Origin: Nigerium sp.
GTDB taxonomy: Bacteria; Actinomycetota; Actinomycetes; Propionibacteriales; Propionibacteriaceae
Assembly: GCA_016711325.1 (NCBI GenBank)
Contig: JADJTH010000010.1
Span: 62,001-126,000 of the forward strand
DNA: 64,000 nucleotides
Direction of reading: 5' to 3'
Of the stretch, positions 27,367-36,192 are shown piece after piece. Within the stretch, counting starts at the first letter, position 1; the number at the start of each line of letters is the position of its first letter. The notes below the pieces were generated by a model, which ran no database searches, was not told the origin of the DNA, and worked only from the letters and a program-made list of their open reading frames with translations. The position numbers and the translations under genes were made by a program.

Positions 27367-28281
27367 GTGTCGACTTCCCCCACACGGCCTCGCCGGATCG
27401 CTCACGACGTGGAGGAGTTCGCGACCGTTGACGCGGACGCCCCTGACGATCTGGCGATTGACGTTTCACGTGGAACCTCCTCCCTGCCCCGTCCCGATGC
27501 TCCCCGGATCATGGTTGTCGCCAACCAGAAGGGTGGCGTGGGCAAGACCACCACGGCGGTGAATGTCGGTGCGGCACTGGCCCAGGGCGGGTTGAAGGTG
27601 ATGGTGATCGACACCGACCCGCAGGGCAACGCGTCCACGGCGCTCGGAGTCGACCACAGCGAGGGAACGGTCGGAACCTACGAATGTCTCGTGGATCAGT
27701 TCCCGATCATCGACGCCCTCCAGCGTTGCCCGGATGTCCCGGGCCTGTGGATCCTGCCGGCCACGATCGACCTGGCGGGTGCCGAGGTGGGACTGGTGGC
27801 GTCTGTTTCACGTGAAACCCGCATGAAGGACGCCCTGGCTGTCTTCTTCGACCGCTACGCGGTGGACTACGTGATCATCGACTGTCCCCCGTCGCTCGGG
27901 CTACTGACGCTCAACGCGCTGGTCGCGGCGCGGGAGATCCTGATCCCGATCCAGTGCGAGTACTACGCGCTGGAGGGTGTGACGCAACTGCTGCGCACCA
28001 TCAACCTGGTCAAGGGACGCATCAATGACGACTTGGTGCTCTCCACGGTGCTCCTCACCATGTACGACGGGCGCACCAATCTGGCCTCCCAGGTGGCGGA
28101 CGAGGTGCGTCGGCACTTCGAGCGGGAGACATTGCAGGCGGTGATCCCGCGTTCGGTGCGCGTCGCCGAGGCACCGTCCTACGGACAGAGCGTGCTCAGC
28201 TATCAGTATCACTCCGTTGGCGCCCAGGCCTATGTGGACGCCGCCCGCGAAATCGCGGAACGCGGCGTAACAGGCCACTGA
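27367..28281 (+). CDS. parA: Chromosome partitioning ATPase ParA (Soj)
   Basis: A 304-aa ParA. The GTG at 27367 (GAAGGA upstream) is chosen. After ~45 variable residues comes the deviant Walker A (VVANQKGGVGKTTTAVNV), then DTDPQGNASTALG and IIDCPPSLGLLTLNALVAA. It forms an ATP-dependent gradient on the nucleoid that moves ParB-parS complexes. Two parS-like sites lie inside its coding sequence, where they encode VSRGT and VSRET. It is followed 14 bases later by parB. Confidence 0.95.
   Translation: MSTSPTRPRRIAHDVEEFATVDADAPDDLAIDVSRGTSSLPRPDAPRIMVVANQKGGVGKTTTAVNVGAALAQGGLKVMVIDTDPQGNASTALGVDHSEGTVGTYECLVDQFPIIDALQRCPDVPGLWILPATIDLAGAEVGLVASVSRETRMKDALAVFFDRYAVDYVIIDCPPSLGLLTLNALVAAREILIPIQCEYYALEGVTQLLRTINLVKGRINDDLVLSTVLLTMYDGRTNLASQVADEVRRHFERETLQAVIPRSVRVAEAPSYGQSVLSYQYHSVGAQAYVDAAREIAERGVTGH
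27462..27477. promoter_or_regulatory. parS-like site inside parA (weaker)
   Basis: CGTTTCACGTGGAACC matches the 16-bp parS consensus TGTTTCACGTGAAACA at 13 of 16 positions. The central TTTCACGTG is intact. Likely bound by ParB less strongly than the copy at 27804. Confidence 0.65.
27804..27819. promoter_or_regulatory. parS site inside parA
   Basis: TGTTTCACGTGAAACC matches the parS consensus at 15 of 16 positions. ParB should nucleate here and spread, placing the partition complex about 6 kb from oriC. Confidence 0.88.
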
Positions 28282-28295
28282 CTAGGAGGAATAAC

Positions 28296-29249
28296 ATGGC
28301 AGCACCCCGTCAGCGCACCGGATTAGGGCGCGGACTCGGCGATCTGATCCGACCCACCACCCCCGACGAGACGCCGGCGCCGATCGAGTCGATCGCGAGC
28401 TCCGACGAGACCGAGGATGGTGGGCCGGAGTTGGTGCCCGCACCCCAAGGCGCGGAGTTCGTCGAGCTCCCGGTCGACGCGATCGAGGCCAACCCGCGAC
28501 AGCCGCGCCAGGTCTTCGACGAGGACGACCTGAGCGAGCTCGTCGAGTCGATCCGCGAGGTCGGGTTACTCCAGCCGGTCGTCGTTCGCCGGGTGGGGGA
28601 CGCGTACGAGCTGGTCATGGGCGAGCGTCGCCTGCGCGCGACCCGTCGCGCGGGCCTGGCGACGATCCCGGCGATCGTCCGGGACACCGCCGACCACGAT
28701 CTCCTGCGTGACGCACTGCTGGAGAACCTCCATCGCGTCCAGCTGAACCCGCTCGAGGAGGCCGCCGCCTATCAGCAGATGCTCGACGACTTCGGCTGCA
28801 CGCAGGAGAAGCTCGCAGCCCGAATCAAGCGATCGCGTCCGCAGATCTCGAACACCATTCGGTTGCTGCGTCTGCCCGCGCCGGTCCAGCGCAGGGTGGC
28901 GGCCGGGGTGCTTTCTGCCGGGCACGCTCGCGCGCTGCTGGGGATGGAGGATCCGGTCGAGCAGGAGCGCCTGGCCCAACGCATCGTGGCCGAGGGTCTG
29001 AGCGTGCGCAGCGTCGAAGAGATCGTGGCGACGGGGCAGGGGCCGCAGCGTGGTCGCCGGCAGACGGTGCCTCGGACTCCGTCGCCGCGCGCCAGCCACC
29101 TGGCGGAAGTGCTGACCGACGGCTTGGACACCCGGGTGAACGTGCAGATCGGCAAGACCAGGGGCCGGATCACCATCGAGTTCGCGGGCGAGGAAGACCT
29201 GGACCGCATCCTGGTCGTGTTGCGCAGCGGCGTACCGACAAACAACTAG
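28296..29249 (+). CDS. parB: Chromosome partitioning protein ParB
   Basis: A 317-aa CTP-dependent clamp. AGGAGGA lies just upstream of the ATG. The N-terminal TGLGRGLGDLI motif (ParA contact) is followed by the CTP-binding domain with IEANPRQPRQVFDED, GLLQPVVVRR, VMGERRLRATRRAG and ENLHRVQLNPLEEA. The helix-turn-helix segment (RSRPQISNTIRLLRLPA) recognises parS, and the C-terminus forms the dimer zipper. Operon with parA. Confidence 0.96.
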   Translation: MAAPRQRTGLGRGLGDLIRPTTPDETPAPIESIASSDETEDGGPELVPAPQGAEFVELPVDAIEANPRQPRQVFDEDDLSELVESIREVGLLQPVVVRRVGDAYELVMGERRLRATRRAGLATIPAIVRDTADHDLLRDALLENLHRVQLNPLEEAAAYQQMLDDFGCTQEKLAARIKRSRPQISNTIRLLRLPAPVQRRVAAGVLSAGHARALLGMEDPVEQERLAQRIVAEGLSVRSVEEIVATGQGPQRGRRQTVPRTPSPRASHLAEVLTDGLDTRVNVQIGKTRGRITIEFAGEEDLDRILVVLRSGVPTNN

Positions 29250-29713
29250 AACGCTAAGACAGTTCATCGGTTTACATTTTTGTCGATAAATAGCGGCGAG
29301 ACTAGCCGGCCGCCAGGAACCTGACCCAGATCCGCGGGCAGTGGGGTGGGCACCGCGCGTATCGATGCGGCGCTGAGCCAGGCGGTGGACGCCGAGGACG
29401 AGGGCCGCAGCGTGGAGGCAGGTCGGACTGGCTGCCATCCTGGCCGCGACCGCCGAGGACGAGTGGTGACCGCCTTCGGGTTGTTGGCGCAGTTGGGTCC
29501 AGCCGGGGGTGCCGCCGTCCCGCGCGTTGTCGGTACTCCCGCGCCCCGCCTATCGAGCGCGGGAGCACACGCAAAGTGCGGGAGTGGCGCTGAGGCGCGG
29601 GAGCAGAGAGCACGCGCGGGAATGGGCGAGGCGCGAGTGCCGGACGACGCACGGGAAGGCGTCCGTCACCTCGACGCGCCCGCAGGCGTGCCCGCAGGCG
29701 TGCCGCGGACGCC
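29250..29713. other. Gene-free gap after parB
   Basis: A 464-bp gap between the convergent ends of parB and a DUF3817 gene. It contains a hairpin CTCCCGCGC (29534-29542) / GCGCGGGAG (29555-29563) followed by further GCGGGAG copies near 29577 and 29594. This may be a terminator or a repeat remnant. Nothing else was recognised. Confidence 0.5.
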
Positions 29714-30091
29714 TCAGTTCTCGGGGTGCTGCTGGATCGCGGCGATGCGGGCGCGGACGTCCTTGGTGGCGTAGTGCTCGGCGACGAAGGACAGGAACGG
29801 CACGGTGCCGGCCAGCGCGATCAGCAACAGCCGTAACCAGGGCCACTTCACGCGGCGTCCGAGGTCGTAGGCGGTGATCAGCAGCACCATGTACAGCCAG
29901 CCGTGGGGAACACCGACCGCGGTGACGACCACGTCGTTGTCACCGACGTACTTCAGCGGCATGCCGATGACGACGAGCACCATCAGCAGGATGCCGACCA
30001 GCCAGGCCATGACGCGATAGCGCAGCAGCGCACCGCGGATGCCGGGAATCTCGCTGACGTCGATCGGGCTGTTGTCGAGCGACATACTCAT
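29714..30091 (-). CDS. DUF3817 integral membrane protein
   Basis: A 125-aa protein with three membrane helices (VMAWLVGILLMVLVVIGMPL, PHGWLYMVLLITAYDLG and WLRLLLIALAGTVPFLSFVA). The conserved PHGWLY and PFLSFVAEH motifs identify DUF3817. A second in-frame ATG at 30085 is possible; the first, at 30091, is coupled to the SURF1 stop (ATGA). Function unknown; the SURF1 neighbour hints at respiratory membrane biogenesis. Confidence 0.85.
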   Translation of the reverse strand: MSMSLDNSPIDVSEIPGIRGALLRYRVMAWLVGILLMVLVVIGMPLKYVGDNDVVVTAVGVPHGWLYMVLLITAYDLGRRVKWPWLRLLLIALAGTVPFLSFVAEHYATKDVRARIAAIQQHPEN

Positions 30092-30852
30092 GATGTGGGT
30101 TCCTTCCTGTCCGGCTGCACGGCGTCCGTCCGTGCGGGGTCTGTGTGTGCGGCCGCGGCGTCCTCGGCGCGACGCTCGCGGACGCCGAGACCGTGGGCGA
30201 GTCTGATGGCCATGCCGAGGCCGAAGGCGGCGAACACCCACCATTGCAGCGCGTACCCGCTGTTGCGGGCCGCACCCTCGCCGGCCGGCAGCTCCACCGC
30301 CGCCTGCGTGAGGCCGTGGCGGGCGGCGTCCTCGGCGCTGAGTGTCACGAATCCGGGCACCAGCTGCTGCGGCCACTGTTGGGCGAGCAGCGGCATCCGT
30401 ACGGAACCGAGCCGATCGGGGTCGACGGACGCCCCGGGTTCGGGATCGCCCTCGCCCGGCAGGAACAGGCCCACCTCGGTGCGCTCGCCGGCCGGGGGAG
30501 CGGACACGGCGTTCGGGTCGGCGGTAAACCCCCGGACCACGGGCAGGACGCGTCCGTCGCGCACCTCGAACGCGGCCAGCACCCGCCAGCCGTCGCCGGT
30601 CGGGATCAGCTCCTCCTGATCGGGAACGTACCTGCCGACGATCGTGACCTGCTTGCCGTAGATGTCGCCGACGTTGCCGTCGGCGTGCACTTCGTCATCG
30701 AGAGGAACGGGCGGCTGGGCGGCACGATCGGCGACGCCGCGATTGCCCTGATCGACGAACACCTGCATCTGCCACAGCCCCAAGAACACCATGACGATCG
30801 CGCCGGCCAGACCGACGCTGACCAGCAGGATCTGCTTGAGGCGCGTGCTCAT
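30088..30852 (-). CDS. SURF1 family protein
   Basis: A 254-aa protein with an N-terminal helix (ILLVSVGLAGAIVMVFLGLW), a large extracytoplasmic domain containing YGKQVTIVGRYVPDQE and LPVVRGFT, and a C-terminal helix with the family signature GYALQWWVFAAFGLGMA. SURF1 proteins help assemble haem a3 copper oxidases. The cytosolic tail is acidic and basic by turns. It is coupled by ATGA overlaps to both neighbours, the ddl-like gene upstream and DUF3817 downstream. Confidence 0.88.
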   Translation of the reverse strand: MSTRLKQILLVSVGLAGAIVMVFLGLWQMQVFVDQGNRGVADRAAQPPVPLDDEVHADGNVGDIYGKQVTIVGRYVPDQEELIPTGDGWRVLAAFEVRDGRVLPVVRGFTADPNAVSAPPAGERTEVGLFLPGEGDPEPGASVDPDRLGSVRMPLLAQQWPQQLVPGFVTLSAEDAARHGLTQAAVELPAGEGAARNSGYALQWWVFAAFGLGMAIRLAHGLGVRERRAEDAAAAHTDPARTDAVQPDRKEPTS

Positions 30853-31805
30853 GACCGGTCGGCGGATCCTCGCTCGCGGGCCCGGGCGACCAGGCGCGCG
30901 CACACGTCGGAGAACGAGCCGTCGGCCGCCTCGATGGCCAGTGGCAGCAGGGACGTCTCGGTCATGCCCGGCGCGACGTTCACCTCGAGGAATACCGGGA
31001 CGCCGTCGCGCACGATCAGGTCGGTGCGGGACAGGTCGCGCAGGGCGAGCACGCGGTGGGCGGTCAGCGCCATCGCAGCGCAGGCCTCGGTGACGTCGTC
31101 GGGCAGCTCGGCCGGCGCCACGAACCGGGTCTCCCCGGCCGTGTACCGCGCGGTGTAGTCGTAGACGCCCGACCGCGGCTGGATCTGCACGGCGGGCAGC
31201 GCCTCAGGGCCGTCGCCGAGGTCGAGCACGGTGACCGCGACCTCGATTCCCTCGATGAATTCCTCGACGATCGCCACGTCGCCGTAGCTGAAGGCGGTCA
31301 CGACCGCGGCCGGAAGCCCGGCGGCGTCCGTCACCTTCGTGCAGCCCAGCGCGGAGCCGCCGCGGGCCGGCTTGATCATCATCGGGAAGCCGATCGCAGC
31401 GATGAGCGCGTCCACGAGCCGGCCCGCGCCGAGTTCGCGGAAGACACTCTGCGGCAGAGCGATCTGGCGCGGTGTCAGGACGCCCGCGCGGGCGATCAGC
31501 GGGGTGCTGACGGCCTTGTCGAACGCGATCCGTGACGCGGAGCCGTCCGATCCGACGTAGGCGACGCCGAGGAGGTCGAACACCTCGCGCAGGGCGCCGT
31601 CCTCGCCGGCGCCGCCGTGCAGCACCGGGAACACGACGGCGCCGCTCGAGGCATCGAGGGTGGCGAGCAGGGACGCCGTGACGTCGGCCTCGGCCACCAG
31701 GACGCCGGCCTCGCGGAGCGCCTGCGCTACCCGCCGGCCCGAGCGCAGGGACACGTCGCGCTCGTGCGAGAGCCCACCGGCCAGGACGATCACGTTGTCA
31801 GACAC
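30849..31805 (-). CDS. D-alanine--D-alanine ligase-like ATP-grasp protein
   Basis: A 318-aa ATP-grasp enzyme. The GTG at 31805 follows GAGGAG 7 bases upstream. It has the N-terminal VIVLAGGLSHERDVSLRSG, a central VLHGGAGEDGALREVFDL, the ATP-binding FPMMIKPARGGSALGC, and the metal-binding end FLEVNVAPGMTETSLLPL. These are the Ddl hallmarks. It is somewhat shorter than housekeeping Ddl enzymes and lies with SURF1/DUF3817 rather than in a cell-wall cluster, so it could be a Ddl or a related dipeptide ligase. Confidence 0.8.
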   Translation of the reverse strand: MSDNVIVLAGGLSHERDVSLRSGRRVAQALREAGVLVAEADVTASLLATLDASSGAVVFPVLHGGAGEDGALREVFDLLGVAYVGSDGSASRIAFDKAVSTPLIARAGVLTPRQIALPQSVFRELGAGRLVDALIAAIGFPMMIKPARGGSALGCTKVTDAAGLPAAVVTAFSYGDVAIVEEFIEGIEVAVTVLDLGDGPEALPAVQIQPRSGVYDYTARYTAGETRFVAPAELPDDVTEACAAMALTAHRVLALRDLSRTDLIVRDGVPVFLEVNVAPGMTETSLLPLAIEAADGSFSDVCARLVARARERGSADRS

Positions 31806-31830
31806 GTTGCTGCTCCTCGATGAATGCGGA

Positions 31831-33141
31831 TTAGGTGACGTTGGGCGCGGGTCCGGACACCGGACGGTGCCGGGCGACATCGGTGCCCAGACCGAAGGTG
31901 GCGTGCATGTCGAGCTCGTCGGTGATGGCCTTGCCCAGCCGCCGGCAGCCTTCGACGATGCGCTCGGGGGTCGGGAAACAGTACGACAGCCGCATGTTGC
32001 GGCTACCGAACCCGTCGGCGTAGAAGGCGGTGCCCGGAACGAACGCGACTCTCTCGGTGACCGCCCGCGGCAGCAACGCCTGAGAGTCGAGGCCCTCGGG
32101 CAGGGTCACCCACACGAAGAACCCGCCGTTCGGCGTCGTCCAGGTGGTGCCGGGGGGCATGAACGAAGCCAGGCCGTCCAGCATCGCGTCGCGTCGTGCG
32201 GCGTACATGGAGCGGAAGGTGTCGATCTGGCCGCGCCAGTCGAAGTTCTCCAGGTAGTTGGCGATCGCGAACTGGCTGAACACCGGCGGCGAGAGCACGG
32301 CCGCCTCTTGGGCGATCACCAGCCGCTCGCGGACGGCGTGCGGCGCCAGCACCCAGCCGACCCGGAAGCCCGGGGCGAACGTCTTCGAGAACGAACCCAG
32401 GTAGATGACCTCGTCGTCCATGGAGCGCATGGCCGCCAGCGGATCGCCTTCGATGGTGAGCAGGCCGTAGGGGTTGTCCTCCACGACGAGCAGGCCGTAT
32501 TCGCGCGCGACCGCCAGCAGCTCTCGGCGCCGCTCGAGCGGCTGGGTGATGCCCGTCGGATTGTTGAAGTTCGGGATCGTGTAGAGGAACTTCACCTTCT
32601 GCCCAGCGGCGCGCAGCGCCACGATCGCCTGGGCGAGGGCCTGGGGGACCAGGCCGTGCTCGTCCATCGCGACGTGATGGATGCGCGCCTGATAGGAGTT
32701 GAAGGTGCCCATGGCGCCCACGTACGACGGCGCCTCGCACAGGACCACGTCGCCGGGATCGACGAAGATGCGCGTCACCAGGTCGAGTGCTTGCTGCGAG
32801 CCGCACGTGATCACGACGTCGTCGGGGTTGGCGGCGATGGCCTCTTCGGCCATCACTTCGCAGATCTTCTCGCGCATGAACAGCTCGCCCTGCCCGGAGC
32901 CGTACTGCATCGCCTGGATGCCGTTGCCGCGCACGAGCTGATTGAACGACTCGCCCAGCTCGGCGAGCGGCAGGTCGGCGATGTTCGGCATTCCGCCGGC
33001 CAGCGAGACCACTTCGGGTCGGTTGGCGACGGAGAACAGAGCTCGGACCGCAGAAACCGTCATGGACCCTGTCCGGTCTGCATACTGATCGATGTGGGAG
33101 TCCAGCCGTGTGTCACGGCGGGACGGTTCCAAGGAGCTCAC
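31831..33141 (-). CDS. PLP-dependent class I/II aminotransferase (2-aminoadipate/LysN-like)
   Basis: A 436-aa fold-type I aminotransferase from a GTG at 33141 (SSLEPSRRDTRLDSHI follows). It shows the MocR/LysN-type pattern: VVSLAGGMPNIADLPL, QYGSGQGELFMREKI, YTIPNFNNPTGI and the PLP lysine in LGSFSKTFAPGFRVGW. There is no N-terminal DNA-binding domain. The amino-acid substrate cannot be fixed from sequence. It lies 25 bases upstream of the ddl-like gene on the same strand. Confidence 0.85.
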   Translation of the reverse strand: MSSLEPSRRDTRLDSHIDQYADRTGSMTVSAVRALFSVANRPEVVSLAGGMPNIADLPLAELGESFNQLVRGNGIQAMQYGSGQGELFMREKICEVMAEEAIAANPDDVVITCGSQQALDLVTRIFVDPGDVVLCEAPSYVGAMGTFNSYQARIHHVAMDEHGLVPQALAQAIVALRAAGQKVKFLYTIPNFNNPTGITQPLERRRELLAVAREYGLLVVEDNPYGLLTIEGDPLAAMRSMDDEVIYLGSFSKTFAPGFRVGWVLAPHAVRERLVIAQEAAVLSPPVFSQFAIANYLENFDWRGQIDTFRSMYAARRDAMLDGLASFMPPGTTWTTPNGGFFVWVTLPEGLDSQALLPRAVTERVAFVPGTAFYADGFGSRNMRLSYCFPTPERIVEGCRRLGKAITDELDMHATFGLGTDVARHRPVSGPAPNVT

Positions 33142-33189
33142 CCGTCCATTGTCCCACCTTCGGACGGCGTGCCCAAAGGAGGGGTGGAG

Positions 33190-33702
33190 ATGCGTTCGTT
33201 GATGTCGCTCGACAGCCGGGAACTCACCACGCTCGAATGCACCTGGTGTGGCCGGACGCCGCCGCCGGCGGTCTTCGGCTTCAAGGCCGTGCGGGAGGGG
33301 GAGGTGGTCGGGATGCTGGCCGCGGCACCGGCGTCCGGGCTGGGCGGCCTCTATCCCGACGCCAGCACGGTGATCGTCCAGGCGTGGGTTCGCCGTGAGG
33401 ATCTCGGCGAGCAGATCGGCACCCAGCTCATGCACCGGATGGCGGCCGCGCAGACCCACCGCCGGGTGCGGACGCTGGTCGCACCCGGCACCTACGGCGT
33501 CCCCGATTGTCAGCACCTGCCGGCGGCGTTCCTCGACGGCCTCGGCTTCATCGAGACGGTCCCCGGAGCCCAGTGGCGCCTCGACCTACGCACGACGCTG
33601 CGGGTTCCGCAGGTGGTGCAGGCGATGACGGACGCCGTGACGCGCGTCCTGCGGCCCGGGCGTCCGGCACCGGCGAACCGGTCGCGGTCGAAACCGGCCT
33701 GA
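33190..33702 (+). CDS. GNAT-like acetyltransferase
   Basis: A 170-aa protein. The ATG at 33190 has AAAGGAGG just upstream; a GTG at 33169 is also in frame. A degenerate acetyl-CoA-binding motif (IVQAWVRREDLGEQIGTQLM) and the later FLDGLGFIETVPGAQW fit a GNAT fold. The start of the protein has a CTWCGRTPPPAVFGFK segment. Substrate unknown. Divergent from the aminotransferase. Confidence 0.65.
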   Translation: MRSLMSLDSRELTTLECTWCGRTPPPAVFGFKAVREGEVVGMLAAAPASGLGGLYPDASTVIVQAWVRREDLGEQIGTQLMHRMAAAQTHRRVRTLVAPGTYGVPDCQHLPAAFLDGLGFIETVPGAQWRLDLRTTLRVPQVVQAMTDAVTRVLRPGRPAPANRSRSKPA

Positions 33703-33719
33703 CTCTCGACCGGCCCGAC

Positions 33720-33959
33720 TCAGGCGGCCCGGGCCCGGGTGGCGGAGGCCTTGATCTTGTCGGGGCGGAACCCGGCCCAGTGCTGGTCGCCGTCGATGAC
33801 GACCGGCGCCTGCTGGTAGCCCATCGCCAGCACCTCGGCGAGCGCCCTGTCGTCGTGGGAGAGGTCGACCACCTCGTAGTCGAGACCGTGCCTGTCGAGG
33901 GCCCGGTAGGTGGCGGTGCACTGCACGCACGCCGGCTTCGAGAAGACCCTGATCGTCAT
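33720..33959 (-). CDS. nrdH: Glutaredoxin-like protein NrdH
   Basis: A 79-aa thioredoxin-fold redox protein with the CVQC active site near residue 11 and the NrdH end motif HWAGFRPDKI. It donates electrons to class Ib ribonucleotide reductase. The usual nrdI-nrdE-nrdF genes are not beside it; the gene stands alone between a GNAT gene and citrate synthase, so its partner must be elsewhere. Confidence 0.93.
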   Translation of the reverse strand: MTIRVFSKPACVQCTATYRALDRHGLDYEVVDLSHDDRALAEVLAMGYQQAPVVIDGDQHWAGFRPDKIKASATRARAA

Positions 33960-34128
33960 GACACTCCCTGGAGATGACCGGAATCACACCGGTGTAGTTC
34001 TATCTGTGTGGCGAAGAAGAAACTACACGTTGTGGCGAGGGAGGGCAAGAGGCACTACATCTAGTGGGCCATGATGGATGATGTTCGTGATCGCCAACGG
34101 GGGTCGTCCCGCTCTCGGAAACGACGAA

Positions 34129-34159
34129 CGCCCCCTCCGGGCCGAAGCCGGAAGGGGCG
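34129..34159 (-). terminator. gltA terminator hairpin
   Basis: A 12-bp stem (34129-34140 with 34148-34159, one mismatch) and a 7-base loop start 12 bases after the gltA stop. It is GC-rich with no long U-run. Confidence 0.7.
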
Positions 34160-34171
34160 TCCGTACGAGAC

Positions 34172-35455
34172 TCAGCGTTCCGAAACGGGCACGTAGTCGC
34201 GCTTGGTCTCGCCGACGTAGATCTGGCGCGGCCGGCCGATCTTGTTGGTCGGGTCGTTGACCATCTCGCGCCACTGGGCGATCCAGCCGGGGAGGCGTCC
34301 GAGTGCGAACAGCACCGTGAACATCTCGACGGGGAAACCCATCGCCTGGTAGATCAGGCCGGTGTAGAAGTCGACGTTCGGGTACAGCCGGCGCTCGACG
34401 AAGTAGGGATCGGACAGCGCCGTCTCTTCGAGCTCGAGGGCGATGTCGAGCAGCTGGTCGCTGCCGCCGCGGGCCTTGAGGATGGCGTCGGCGTGCTTCT
34501 TGATGATCGCCGCGCGCGGATCGTAGTTCTTGTAGATGCGGTGACCGAAGCCCATGAGCCGGGTCGTGTCGGACTTGTCCTTGACCCGGGTGACGTAGTC
34601 CTTGACGGTGACGCCGTTGTCGCGGATGTCGCGCAGCATCTCGAGCACGGCCTGGTTGGCGCCGCCGTGGAGCGGACCGGACAGCGCGTGAACGCCCGCG
34701 GAGATCGAGGAGTACAGGTTGGCCTGCGAGGAGCCGACGAGCCGGACGGTCGACGTCGAGCAGTTCTGCTCGTGGTCGACGTGCAGGATCAGCAGCACGT
34801 CGAGCGCGCGGGTGATGTCGTCGTCGAACTCGTACGCGCCGGTGACGTTGCCGAACGACATCCGCAGGAAGTTCTGGATGTAGGACAGCGAATAGTCCGG
34901 CCACAGGGTCGGCATGCCGGTGGAGTTCTTGAAGGAGTAGGCCGCCAGCGTCGGGACCTTCGCGAGTAGGCGGTGGGTCGCGGCGTCCACCTTGTCGGGC
35001 TCGAATCCGATCGTGTCGGTCGAGAACGTCGACAGCGCGGTGATGGCGGCCGACAGCACCGGCATCGGGTGCGAGCGGCGCGGGAAGATGCGGAACAGTT
35101 CGCGCAAGCGCTCGTCGATCACCATGTGCTTGGAGATCTTGTCGGTGAAGTCCGCAAGCTCGGACGCCGTGGGCAGCTCGCCGTAGAGCACCAGGTAGGA
35201 CGTCTCGAGGAAGGTCGACTTCTCGGCCAGCTGCTCGATGGGGTAGCCGCGGTACTGAAGAATGCCCGCGTCGCCGTCGATGTAGGTGATGGCCGACTTG
35301 CACACGGCCGTGTTGGCGAAGCCGATGTCGAAGGTGGTGTCGCCGGTGGAGGCGAGCAGCTTGCTGATGTCGTAGCCGTTGTTGCCCTGGGTGGCCTGAA
35401 CGAAAGGCAGATCCAGGGACCTACCGCCGTGGCCAATGGTCGCGGGTGTCGTCAT
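34172..35455 (-). CDS. gltA: Citrate synthase
   Basis: A 427-aa type II citrate synthase. The ATG at 35455 follows GAGGAGGAG. Motifs include DGDAGILQYRGYPIEQLAE, the HVDHEQNCSTSTVRLVGSS segment, the catalytic-His region SGPLHGGANQAVLEML and MGFGHRIYKNYDPRA. It condenses oxaloacetate and acetyl-CoA at the entry of the TCA cycle; pyruvate carboxylase and succinate dehydrogenase also lie in this window. It stands as a single gene with its own terminator. Confidence 0.96.
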   Translation of the reverse strand: MTTPATIGHGGRSLDLPFVQATQGNNGYDISKLLASTGDTTFDIGFANTAVCKSAITYIDGDAGILQYRGYPIEQLAEKSTFLETSYLVLYGELPTASELADFTDKISKHMVIDERLRELFRIFPRRSHPMPVLSAAITALSTFSTDTIGFEPDKVDAATHRLLAKVPTLAAYSFKNSTGMPTLWPDYSLSYIQNFLRMSFGNVTGAYEFDDDITRALDVLLILHVDHEQNCSTSTVRLVGSSQANLYSSISAGVHALSGPLHGGANQAVLEMLRDIRDNGVTVKDYVTRVKDKSDTTRLMGFGHRIYKNYDPRAAIIKKHADAILKARGGSDQLLDIALELEETALSDPYFVERRLYPNVDFYTGLIYQAMGFPVEMFTVLFALGRLPGWIAQWREMVNDPTNKIGRPRQIYVGETKRDYVPVSER

Positions 35456-35540
35456 TGCACTCCTCCTCGAGGCTTGTCGTCGCTCGGGCGCCACCCTACA
35501 GCCAGGCGAGCTGGGTCAACCAAAACCTCCGGGCCGTGTA

Positions 35541-35569
35541 GTTGATATTTCAACCATAGTGGCTAGAAT
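35541..35569 (+). promoter_or_regulatory. Candidate promoter and operator of yceI
   Basis: An inverted repeat GTTGA-TATT-TCAAC (35541-35554), of the kind often bound by MarR-type regulators, overlaps a possible -35 (TTGATA, 35543-35548). A TAGAAT -10 lies at 35564-35569, 15 bases on. The ATG of yceI is 33 bases downstream. Regulator unknown. Confidence 0.45.
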
Positions 35570-35602
35570 CGACCCGACAACCCTCGACGACAGGACGACC
35601 TC

Positions 35603-36148
35603 ATGACCCAGCTCACCGATCTCAAGGGCACCTACGTGCTCGATCCCACGCACAGCACCGTCGGTTTCGTGACCCGCCACGCGATGGTCACCAAGGTCCG
35701 GGGTTCCTTCGACGAGTTCAGCGGCACCGCGACCATCGACGGCGCTCACCCCTCGGCGTCCACGCTGTCGGTCGAGATCGCGACCTCTTCGATCAACACC
35801 CGCAACGCCGACCGCGACGCCCACCTGCGCTCGGCCGACTTCTTCGAGGCGGACGCCCACCCGTCCGTCACCTTCCGCGGCACCGGTTTCGCCATCGACG
35901 GCGACGTGGTCGAGGTGACCGGTGACCTCACGATCCGCGGCGTCACCCGCTCGCTGACCGTCCCGTTCGAGTTCCAGGGTCAAGCCACCGACCCGTTCGG
36001 CAACAAGCGCATCGGCTTCGAGGGCTCCGCCGTGATTCACCGCTCCGACTTCGGCCTGACCTGGAACGCCGCACTCGAGACCGGCGGCTTCCTGGTGTCC
36101 GACAAGATCACCCTCGAACTTGAGGTGTCGGCCGTTCAGCAGGCCTGA
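35603..36148 (+). CDS. YceI family protein
   Basis: A 181-aa lipocalin-like beta-barrel protein (GTYVLDPTHSTVGFVTRHAM, ATSSINTRNADRDAHLRSAD, FEADAHPSVTFRGTGF). YceI proteins bind long isoprenoids or similar lipids. There is no signal peptide in this copy, so it is probably cytosolic, as in many actinobacteria. Single gene downstream of a candidate MarR-type operator. Confidence 0.93.
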   Translation: MTQLTDLKGTYVLDPTHSTVGFVTRHAMVTKVRGSFDEFSGTATIDGAHPSASTLSVEIATSSINTRNADRDAHLRSADFFEADAHPSVTFRGTGFAIDGDVVEVTGDLTIRGVTRSLTVPFEFQGQATDPFGNKRIGFEGSAVIHRSDFGLTWNAALETGGFLVSDKITLELEVSAVQQA

Positions 36149-36192
36149 TCCCCAAGACCGGACGCCGCGGCAGCGCTCCTCGGGGGGAGAGG

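Noticed and set aside
33985..34030. NrdR box upstream of nrdH
   Set aside because: ACACAGATAGAACTACAC is only loosely like the consensus, and no second box at proper spacing was found; the GTGTAGTT/AACTACAC dyad there is left unassigned.
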